A stretch of DNA of 5,784 nucleotides from Candidatus Falkowbacteria bacterium RIFCSPLOWO2_02_FULL_45_15 (lineage in GTDB: Bacteria > Patescibacteriota > Patescibacteriia > Patescibacteriales > XYC2-FULL-47-12). This document shows, piece after piece, positions 1-5,634 of the stretch (position 1 is the first letter of the stretch; each line of letters begins with the position of its first letter). A program made the position numbers and the translations under genes. The notes beneath the pieces were generated by a model. It was not told the DNA's origin and searched no databases. It worked only from the letters and a program-made list of their open reading frames with translations. The stretch covers positions 1 to 5,784 of the forward strand of contig MFFV01000005.1 of NCBI GenBank assembly GCA_001777995.1. The letters run 5' to 3'.

Positions 1-2180
1 AGCTCCGGTTTTAAAATAATGCCGGCAAAAGCCAGCACGCGCGCCGCTATCGGAATGCCCACCACGTTGTAAAACAGGGCGAAAAACATGTTTTGCTTTA
101 TCTTTCCTACGGTGGCGCGGCTTAATTCAATCGCCGCTAAAACATCGCTTAAATCATCTTTGATAATGACGATGCCGCCGGTTTCAACCGCCACGTCCGT
201 GCCGCTGCCCATCGCTATTCCTAAATCAGCTTGCGCCAGCGCCGGCGCGTCGTTGATGCCGTCGCCGACCATAGCGACCTTTAAACCGCTCGCTTGCAAT
301 TTTTTTATTTCGTTAGCTTTATCTTCCGGCAAAACTTCCGCCAATACTTTGGTAATTCCCGCCTGTTTAGCTATCGCCGCCGCCGTGCGCTGGTTGTCGC
401 CGGTTATCATAAACACTTCCAGGCCGCGCTCCCGCAACTTGAGCACGGCCGCCGCCGCGCTGCCTTTGATGGTATCGGCTACCGCCACTAACCCTAATAT
501 TACTTGCTCGTCCGCTAAAATCATCGCGGTTTTGCCTTCATCTTCTAAAGCATGCAGTTTCATTTCTGTCGCCTCCAAAGTTAAGCCGGCCACATCCGTA
601 ATCAGCCGGCGATTGCCCAAAAAATATTTCTTACCGTTCAAGGTTCCGGTTACGCCGTGCCCGGGGATTGCCCGAAAATCAATCGCGTCCGCTAAGATAA
701 TTTTTTCTTTAGCCGCGTATTTTACTATCGCTTCCGCTAACGGATGTTCGGACTTGCTCTCCAACGAAGCCGCTATCCGGATTATTTCTTTGGTTAAAAA
801 TTCGTTCTTAATTATGGCAACATCGGTTACTTCCGGCAGCCCGGTGGTTAAAGTGCCGGTCTTGTCAAACACCATTGCTTTGATTTTGCAGGCTGCTTCC
901 AAGGGCTCGCCGCCTTTGATTAAAATGCCGTATTCGGCGCCCTTGCCGGTGCCTACCATAATCGCGGTCGGCGTCGCCAGCCCCAAAGCGCAGGGGCAGG
1001 CGATGACGATGACGGCGGTAAAGGCCATCAAACTAAAAGTTAAATTTGCCCCTAAAACAAAAAACCAAACGACGAAAGTTAGCGCGGCCGCGACTAAAAC
1101 CAGCGGCACGAACACGGCGGAAATTTTATCCGCCAGCGCCTGAATGGGCGCTTTGGAGCCCTGCGCTTCCTCTACCACGCGGATAATTTGCGCGAGCGCG
1201 GTTTCCGCGCCCACCCGCTCGGCGCGGAATTCAAAACTGCCGTTTTTGTTGAGAGTCGCGCCGTACACTTTATCGCCCGTATTTTTTTCTATCGGAATAC
1301 TTTCGCCCGTGAGCATGGATTCATCGACGGCGGAAGCGCCGGCAGTGATGACGCCGTCTACCGGAATTTTTTCTCCCGGCCGCACGACAATAATATCGCC
1401 GACCGCCACTTGTTCTATCGGCAAATCGTTCGTCTCCCGTCCGCGCCGCACGCGCGCCGTTTTTGGCTGCAGCCCAATCAACCGCTTGATTGATTCGGAA
1501 GTGCGCCCTTTAGCCCTCGCTTCCAGCCATTTTCCTAAAATCACGAAGGTGATTAGAAAAGCGGCGGTCTCAAAATACAATTCGGGGATCTTTTCGCCGC
1601 CGATGCCGATTAAACTTCGGCTGACCACGACATAACTAAGATACTGCCACAGGCTGTAAATAAAAGCGGTGCTGGTGCCAATCGCAATCAAGCTGTCCAT
1701 ATTGAACGTTTTCATTCTTAAGCCGCTGTACAAACCGTGATAAAATCCGGCGCCGATGATGAATTGCACGGGAGTGGTCAATATTAGAGAGATAACGCCA
1801 ACGTACGGCCAAAGCAGGCGCCCGGGCAAAGCGGGCATAAAATCCAAAGCCATAAAATACAGCATGGGCGAACTTAAAACAAAGCTTGTTAAAAATTTTT
1901 GCCGATACTTTTTCATTTCCCGCTCCCGTTTCTGCCGTTCCGCTTCCGGATTGCTTTTGCCAGCCAAAGCGGCCCGATAGCCGGCTGCCTCCACGGCTTG
2001 GATAAGCGCGGGCAAGGCAACCGCGCTCTCGTCAAACTTCACGATTGCTTTTTCGGTGGCAAAATTCACGTTGGCCTGTTCAACTCCGGCAGTTTTTTTT
2101 AAGGCATGTTCAATAATTTGCGCGCAAGAAGCGCAATGCATGCCTTCAATATTTAAGGTGGTTAATTTGGTTGTTTCCAT
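1..2180 (-). CDS. copA: Cu+-translocating P1B-type ATPase (CopA), C-terminus cut by window edge
   Basis: ATP-driven pump that moves Cu(I) (possibly Ag(I)) out of the cytoplasm. The reading frame is unbroken for 726 codons from ATG at 2180. Visible in order: one HMA domain (about residues 5-70) with GMHCASC (C16, C19); membrane helices MA and MB (about 97-145); two more (about 162-217); actuator TGES (T291-S294); the CPC metal site (C395, C397) in the sixth helix; phosphorylation motif DKTGTLT (D439); nucleotide-binding HP (H479, P480); TGDN (593-596); GDGINDAP (639-646); and the YN pair (Y704, N705) of the seventh helix. CPC plus YN is the signature of the Cu+ subgroup. The last helix, expected to carry MxxSS, lies outside; I estimate 30-50 residues are missing. 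Only one HMA domain is present, as is common in bacteria. The start puts the HMA domain at the very N-terminus, as expected. It lies 34 bases after the CopZ-like gene, with no clear ribosome-binding site. Confidence 0.97.
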   Translation of the reverse strand, partial: METTKLTTLNIEGMHCASCAQIIEHALKKTAGVEQANVNFATEKAIVKFDESAVALPALIQAVEAAGYRAALAGKSNPEAERQKREREMKKYRQKFLTSFVLSSPMLYFMALDFMPALPGRLLWPYVGVISLILTTPVQFIIGAGFYHGLYSGLRMKTFNMDSLIAIGTSTAFIYSLWQYLSYVVVSRSLIGIGGEKIPELYFETAAFLITFVILGKWLEARAKGRTSESIKRLIGLQPKTARVRRGRETNDLPIEQVAVGDIIVVRPGEKIPVDGVITAGASAVDESMLTGESIPIEKNTGDKVYGATLNKNGSFEFRAERVGAETALAQIIRVVEEAQGSKAPIQALADKISAVFVPLVLVAAALTFVVWFFVLGANLTFSLMAFTAVIVIACPCALGLATPTAIMVGTGKGAEYGILIKGGEPLEAACKIKAMVFDKTGTLTTGLPEVTDVAIIKNEFLTKEIIRIAASLESKSEHPLAEAIVKYAAKEKIILADAIDFRAIPGHGVTGTLNGKKYFLGNRRLITDVAGLTLEATEMKLHALEDEGKTAMILADEQVILGLVAVADTIKGSAAAAVLKLRERGLEVFMITGDNQRTAAAIAKQAGITKVLAEVLPEDKANEIKKLQASGLKVAMVGDGINDAPALAQADLGIAMGSGTDVAVETGGIVIIKDDLSDVLAAIELSRATVGKIKQNMFFALFYNVVGIPIAARVLAFAGIILKPE

Positions 2181-2214
2181 ATGGTAATAGTAAATAATAA
2201 TAGAGGGGCAGTGA

Positions 2215-2418
2215 TTATGTCTGTACGGTGTAGCCGGTGCCGGCGAGTGTTTGCTCGATTTCTGGCCTGGCAATTTCGCGGTCAGCTAAAATTTCGGCGG
2301 CGCCGGTTTCTTCAACGCGCGCTTCGCTGACGCCCGGAATTTCTTCCAATTTCATCTTAGTTAATTTAACGCAAGCCGGACAATGAAATCCTTGAATGGT
2401 TATTTTAGTCGTTATCAT
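2215..2418 (-). CDS. CopZ-like heavy-metal-associated (HMA) domain protein, probable copper chaperone
   Basis: A free-standing 67-residue HMA (ferredoxin-like fold) protein, the usual length for CopZ/Atx1 chaperones that carry Cu(I) in the cytoplasm to a CopA-type ATPase. The metal loop is GFHCPAC (C13, C16), followed by the expected helix ending at EEIPGV, a beta-strand with EARVEE, and a final GTGY turn near residues 61-64. That tyrosine sits where CopZ proteins often have an aromatic or lysine residue near the metal site. The usual Met before the metal loop (GMxCxxC) is replaced by Phe, so metal preference could differ; Cu(I) is inferred from context. Its ATG begins four bases after the stop of the TauE/cupredoxin fusion gene, which suggests one mRNA and perhaps translational coupling. 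copA follows 34 bases on. The stop is TAA. Confidence 0.9.
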   Translation of the reverse strand: MITTKITIQGFHCPACVKLTKMKLEEIPGVSEARVEETGAAEILADREIARPEIEQTLAGTGYTVQT

Positions 2419-2422
2419 GTAA

Positions 2423-4285
2423 TTATTGTACTCTAATCAAGCCGCGCGGTACACCCATCGCGCAGGTGATGGGATAATCGCCCTTGTCTTGAGGGGTAAA
2501 ATTCATAATAATTTTTTTGCCGGCCTGTAAATACTCCGGCCGTTCGTACAAGCCCGGCACCATAATCGTGCTCATACAGCCGTACCCGTTTTCTTTAACG
2601 TCAATTTCTAATTTTACTGGTTTGCCTGCCTGCACGCTAAATGAGTTCGGCTGAATATCAGCGCCGTAAGTATAAGATGTTTTGATTACCTGCACTCCTT
2701 GATTGTCCCTAATGTCACGATTGTCGTTCTCTGATGCCGAGGCTTTTAATTCTTTTCCCTCGCTCGCCGCCGCGGCGGAAGAGGGGGCGGAGGGTGAGGG
2801 TTTTCTGCCGCCGCAACCACAGCCGCCCGCGCCGCAAGCGCCTCCGGCATCGCCGCCAAATGCCGAACGCAAAGTTACGTCGTTATTCGTTACCGGCGCT
2901 AGCGCGCTTTGGTCAACGACGTTAAAACTGCCGGTGTACATTCCCATGCTGCAGGAGAATTTGATTTGACCGGCTTGCAAGGGCGTAAACTCAATAATAT
3001 TTTCGCCGGGCTTTAAGTTTAAGCGTAAATTCAGCGCCGGCACCACCAGGCTGGAAGCGCACGAGTACGGCGCCTGCGCGTCAATCAGCCAGCGCACCGG
3101 CACTCCTGCCTGAATAGTAAACTGCCGCGGTGAATAGCCGTAATTGCCTTCGATCATTTTTACCGTTTGCACTCCGTCAACGACACTAACGTTAGGGTCA
3201 GCGGCGATAACATTGGTTCGCGCCGCATTGGCAGAAAAATTTAAATCCCAGCCAAGCAAACGCGACCCGTTAGTAAAGTTAAATAAGGCAAACGAAACGA
3301 CGACGAGTCCCGCAAACTTAAAAAACCGCTTGGCAAATACGCCTTTGACGACTGACGTTAGGCCGCCGACGCTCAATAACCCCGGCGCCGTGCCTAACGC
3401 AAAAATTCCCATGATCAAAGCGCCTGACAAAAAACTGCCGGCGCTGACGGCATAAAGCTGCATCGCTTGCGTAAAGCCGCAAGGCAGAAAAAAAGTCAGG
3501 GCGCCGGCTACCGCCGCTTGCTTATGGTTATACTCCCGCACGTGTTTATCCGCTCTCAACAGGCGGCTAACGCTTTTGGGCAAAGTAAACTTCCAGTTCG
3601 TCAGCCAAGGAAAAACATCAATCAATTGCAATCCAATTAAAAACATCGCTACTCCCACGGCAATGGTTAACAGCCCGGTAACATTACTGGAAAGCTGAAA
3701 AGCGCTGCCGGCCATGCCGAGTAAGCCGCCTAAGAAAGCGTACCCGGCGACGCGGCCCAGATTGAAGAAAAGATGCGGCCTAAATTTCTGCCACGGCGTG
3801 CTTTCCGGGTGCGCTTCCGCGTGGCGCGTGGCAATGCCTAAGACGATTCCTCCCACGAGCGCCATGCAAGTAGAAAAGCCGGCGGTTAAACCTACGAGCA
3901 AAACCAGCGGCAGACTAAACGACTGCGCCGCTAAACTGGCGCCAAAATTCAAGACGCCAAAATTTTTTAACACTAAAAACGCCACTACCAAAACAAAAAA
4001 AGCAATGCCTAAATCCTGATAATCGCTCCAGTTGTGGTTAAGCCAAGTTTTTGGCTTGTTTACTCCTACTTCATAGCCAGCCGCCCGAACCGCTTCGGCG
4101 ATTTCGTTATCATTGGGTTTCTGCCCTTGGTAATAAACGTCAACGCCCGCCCGCGCTACGTTTGCCTGCGAACTCACTATTTCGGGAATGTGCGACAGCT
4201 TTTGTTCCACGAGCATTTCGCAAGAGCGGCAGTGCATGCCTTTGATGGGCACGTATATTTTCCCCTGTTTTTTATGTGAAGACAT
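2423..4285 (-). CDS. HMA - TauE/SafE (DsbD_2-like) membrane domain - double cupredoxin fusion protein
   Basis: A 620-residue membrane protein, usually named 'sulfite exporter TauE/SafE family', though its context argues for copper rather than sulfite. Domains: HMA (about 8-75) with GMHCRSC (C19, C22); seven likely helices (about 91-108, 124-150, 173-195, 203-223, 256-280, 284-304, 321-338); cupredoxin-like domain 1 (about 371-457); Gly/Cys-rich linker (476-493; C484, C489, C491) running into an Ala/Ser/Pro stretch; and cupredoxin-like domain 2 (about 530-620). Helices 2 and 5 carry single cysteines (C140 in STCMALVGG, C269 in FLPCGF), placed like the redox pair of DsbD/CcdA. The loops at 152-172, 224-255 and 305-320 are rich in Arg/Lys/His, which puts the HMA domain inside the cell and both cupredoxins outside. 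Candidate copper ligands are C409, C445, M447 and M449 in domain 1, and C570, C608 and M610 in domain 2. The start puts the HMA domain at the N-terminus. Function is inferred: copper export, delivery or thiol reduction. Confidence 0.9.
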   Translation of the reverse strand: MSSHKKQGKIYVPIKGMHCRSCEMLVEQKLSHIPEIVSSQANVARAGVDVYYQGQKPNDNEIAEAVRAAGYEVGVNKPKTWLNHNWSDYQDLGIAFFVLVVAFLVLKNFGVLNFGASLAAQSFSLPLVLLVGLTAGFSTCMALVGGIVLGIATRHAEAHPESTPWQKFRPHLFFNLGRVAGYAFLGGLLGMAGSAFQLSSNVTGLLTIAVGVAMFLIGLQLIDVFPWLTNWKFTLPKSVSRLLRADKHVREYNHKQAAVAGALTFFLPCGFTQAMQLYAVSAGSFLSGALIMGIFALGTAPGLLSVGGLTSVVKGVFAKRFFKFAGLVVVSFALFNFTNGSRLLGWDLNFSANAARTNVIAADPNVSVVDGVQTVKMIEGNYGYSPRQFTIQAGVPVRWLIDAQAPYSCASSLVVPALNLRLNLKPGENIIEFTPLQAGQIKFSCSMGMYTGSFNVVDQSALAPVTNNDVTLRSAFGGDAGGACGAGGCGCGGRKPSPSAPSSAAAASEGKELKASASENDNRDIRDNQGVQVIKTSYTYGADIQPNSFSVQAGKPVKLEIDVKENGYGCMSTIMVPGLYERPEYLQAGKKIIMNFTPQDKGDYPITCAMGVPRGLIRVQ

Positions 4286-4310
4286 AATTGAATATTTAAT
4301 GTTTTAGCCA

Positions 4311-4339
4311 AATATAAAACGCCCAAACACCGTTGCTAA
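4311..4339 (-). promoter_or_regulatory. Candidate sigma-70-type promoter for the TauE-cupredoxin/CopZ-like/copA unit
   Basis: In the 104-base gap before the fusion gene, the minus strand reads TTAGCA (4334-4339; four of six match TTGACA), a 17-base spacer, then TATATT (4311-4316; five of six match TATAAT). Transcription would begin near 4304, giving a leader of about 20 bases before the ATG at 4285. The spacing is ideal and the site is in the right place, but AT-rich gaps give such matches by chance. Confidence 0.45.
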
Positions 4340-4347
4340 ATAGTAAC
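4332..4347. promoter_or_regulatory. Imperfect inverted repeat overlapping the -35 site, possible operator
   Basis: The plus strand reads GTTGCTA-AA-TAGTAAC. The two seven-base arms match at six of seven positions around a two-base centre. The repeat covers the proposed -35 hexamer (4334-4339), a typical place for a repressor site. It does not match the CopY core (TACAnnTGTA), and I do not recognise it as a CsoR or CueR site. No regulator gene lies in the window. Confidence 0.35.
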
Positions 4348-4353
4348 CTTTGC

Positions 4354-4370
4354 CTCTTTTAACGAAAGAG
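4354..4370 (-). other. Short perfect hairpin after the 133-residue protein gene
   Basis: CTCTTT (4354-4359) and AAAGAG (4365-4370) pair exactly around a five-base loop, 19 bases beyond the stop of the 133-residue protein gene. No T-run follows on the minus strand, so it is a poor intrinsic terminator. It could be an mRNA-end structure, a second regulator site upstream of the proposed promoter, or chance. Confidence 0.25.
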
Positions 4371-4389
4371 TTCTATTCAGCAATAATGT

Positions 4390-4791
4390 TTAGGCGTAAA
4401 GCTTGGGATGCAAAATGCCCTTGGCAAAAAGAAAACTGAAGTAATTGTAAATTTTTTCCCGGCTGCTTGTCCTTTTGTGGTAGCGGTACCAAAAAATTAA
4501 TCTCGTCTCCGCCGTTTTGATCAATGCCTTAAAACTAAAACTTACTATTAAGACGGCGACGATAAAAAGCGCTAACGATTCTCCCGCCGGCAAAGCAGAA
4601 AATATTTGCTTCCAAAAACTGATGTGGTTAACAACGCTCATCGGGCAAATAACGGCCATGTCATTATTGAAGGGGCAAGGAGATTCGGCGCCGGCGCTAA
4701 AGCCATTCATGCCTAACTGCACGCCAAAACTGGCCATGATGATAAAGATGGCTAAAAGAATGGTTATTTTTTGGCGCAGTAAAAATTTCAT
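4390..4791 (-). CDS. Small two-span membrane protein with a CPF/CPM cysteine loop, function unknown
   Basis: I cannot name this family. The 133-residue product has a basic N-terminus (KFLLRQK), a first helix at about 9-28, an outer loop of about 40 residues, a second helix at about 72-87 and a basic tail of about 45 residues ending in GILHPKLYA. Charge distribution puts both ends in the cytoplasm and the loop outside. The loop holds SPCPF (C39) and ICPM (C49, M51) nine residues apart, then H56 and an aromatic/Trp stretch. Two Cys, two Met and a His in a short exported loop suggest either soft-metal binding or a disulfide made by the DsbA-like protein encoded just upstream. I recall similar short proteins beside copper genes in Patescibacteria, but that is memory, not a search. 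A perfect TATAAT lies 27-32 bases upstream of the ATG. No Shine-Dalgarno sequence is visible. The stop is TAA. Confidence 0.8.
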   Translation of the reverse strand: MKFLLRQKITILLAIFIIMASFGVQLGMNGFSAGAESPCPFNNDMAVICPMSVVNHISFWKQIFSALPAGESLALFIVAVLIVSFSFKALIKTAETRLIFWYRYHKRTSSREKIYNYFSFLFAKGILHPKLYA

Positions 4792-4812
4792 GAATTTATC
4801 AGTCTGCTTATA

Positions 4813-4824
4813 CTATAATTATAG
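4813..4824 (-). promoter_or_regulatory. Candidate -10 element within the 12-base palindrome CTATAATTATAG
   Basis: On the minus strand the palindrome contains a perfect TATAAT (4818-4823), which would start transcription near 4811 and leave about 20 bases before the ATG at 4791. No good -35 hexamer sits 16-18 bases upstream, since that stretch is a run of T. By symmetry the plus strand also carries TATAAT (4814-4819), but no plus-strand gene follows. The palindrome might alternatively be a regulator site. Confidence 0.35.
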
Positions 4825-4832
4825 ACTAACAT

Positions 4833-4847
4833 AAAAAAATAAAAAAA
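4833..4847 (-). terminator. Double T-tract after the DsbA-like gene, possible weak terminator
   Basis: Directly after the TAA stop of the DsbA-like gene, the minus strand reads TTGC, then T7-A-T7. The only stems before it are weak: a GCTC/GAGC hairpin about 20 bases earlier, inside the coding end, and a GGGCAA/TTGCTT pairing with two G-U pairs that runs into the first T-tract. Partial termination is possible. The tract could equally be an UP-like AT element for the -10 site at 4818-4823. Confidence 0.3.
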
Positions 4848-4851
4848 GCAA

Positions 4852-5625
4852 TTATCTTCTTTGCCCAAGCTCCCCGAGCAGCGCGTCAATGGCTGACTTT
4901 AATTGGCCGTAAGGCACCGCGCCGGAAACCGGTATGGTTTCACCGGCCACTAAAATCACCGAGTAAGGAGTGCCGCCGGAACCGCCGGCAAGTAACGCTT
5001 GGGATAATTCACTCGCTACTTTATTGGCGTATTTGCCCGAAGACAGACAGGTTAAAAACTGCTGCCGATCCAAGCCGATGGCGCTGGCGATTTCCGGCAG
5101 TTGCTGCGGGTCCAGCCCGTCGTTAGACGGCGTTACGGCAAATACGGCGTCAAGATACTGCCAGAATTTATCGTTTCCTCCCAGTTCCGCCGCGCATTCG
5201 CTCGCTTCCGCCTCTTTACGCGCTTTAGCATGCAAAGAGTCAATCGGAAAATGCCGATATATCCAGCTTACCTGCCCGGGATAAGCGGCAACGATTTGTC
5301 GCAGCACGGAATGGAACTCTTTACAAAAAGGGCATTCTAAATCGGCAAATTCAATGATAGTAATCGGGGCGGCAACATTGCCGCGCAGATGATCGTAGCG
5401 CGCCGGCGGAGCAATGGCAATGCCTTGATTATTGCTCGCGCTAGCGGCTATGTTTTGGTCGCGAGACGTCTGGCCTTGCAGCGAAGCTAAACTGCCGCTG
5501 TTAAAATCATTTCCGGCGGGTTGCGGCATTTTTGTCAGCACTAAAAATAAAAAGCCGATTGCTGCCAATAAACCTACGGCGGCAACCGCTAAAATAATAA
5601 AAGTAATTAAATTTTTTTTTGGCAT
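4852..5625 (-). CDS. Membrane-anchored DsbA-family thioredoxin-fold oxidoreductase
   Basis: A 257-residue protein of the DsbA/BdbD type (Thioredoxin_4-like), which forms or exchanges disulfides in exported proteins. The N-terminus MPKKN plus a long hydrophobic stretch (about 6-31) without a convincing cleavage site suggests a signal anchor with the rest outside. A Ser/Asn/Gln-rich spacer (about 35-70) leads to the catalytic domain (about 80-257). The active site is ECPFC (C98, C101), preceded by the typical strand IIEFADL. It is followed by the RHFPI strand, a helical insertion, and the cis-Pro motif GGTP (P220) with the strand YSVILV. Two more cysteines, C144 (SECA) and C193 (LTCL), lie in the helical insertion and may form a structural disulfide. 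CPFC differs from the CPHC of E. coli DsbA but is common in Gram-positive-like and CPR homologues. Oxidase versus isomerase or reductase cannot be settled from sequence. The ATG is nine bases after the preceding stop, suggesting co-transcription. Confidence 0.93.
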   Translation of the reverse strand: MPKKNLITFIILAVAAVGLLAAIGFLFLVLTKMPQPAGNDFNSGSLASLQGQTSRDQNIAASASNNQGIAIAPPARYDHLRGNVAAPITIIEFADLECPFCKEFHSVLRQIVAAYPGQVSWIYRHFPIDSLHAKARKEAEASECAAELGGNDKFWQYLDAVFAVTPSNDGLDPQQLPEIASAIGLDRQQFLTCLSSGKYANKVASELSQALLAGGSGGTPYSVILVAGETIPVSGAVPYGQLKSAIDALLGELGQRR

Positions 5626-5634
5626 AAAATTAAG

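Noticed and set aside
88..1635. Long plus-strand open frame (351 codons, then 163 codons after one stop) opposite copA
   Set aside because: The minus strand here encodes an unbroken CopA with every catalytic motif. The plus frame has low-complexity Ala/Ser/Ile-rich product, no recognisable domain, and is explained by the codon bias of copA.
2181..2214. Possible promoter or terminator between the CopZ-like gene and copA
   Set aside because: The 34-base gap is AT-rich but has no paired -35/-10, no stem and no T-run. Read-through from the CopZ-like gene is simpler.
2761..2860. GC-rich repetitive DNA as a possible inserted repeat or CRISPR-like element
   Set aside because: It is in frame and encodes the Gly/Cys and Ala/Ser/Pro linker. 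There are no regular repeats with spacers.
2703..4279. Several plus-strand open frames of 60-105 codons opposite the fusion gene
   Set aside because: They mirror the coding strand in other frames, have Pro/Ala/Arg-rich or Lys-rich products with no domain, and overlap a well-supported gene.
2423..4285. Taking the TauE/SafE match at face value as a sulfite or sulfonate exporter
   Set aside because: The HMA and cupredoxin domains and the adjoining CopZ-like and CopA genes all point to copper. The membrane core also has a DsbD/CcdA-like cysteine pair.
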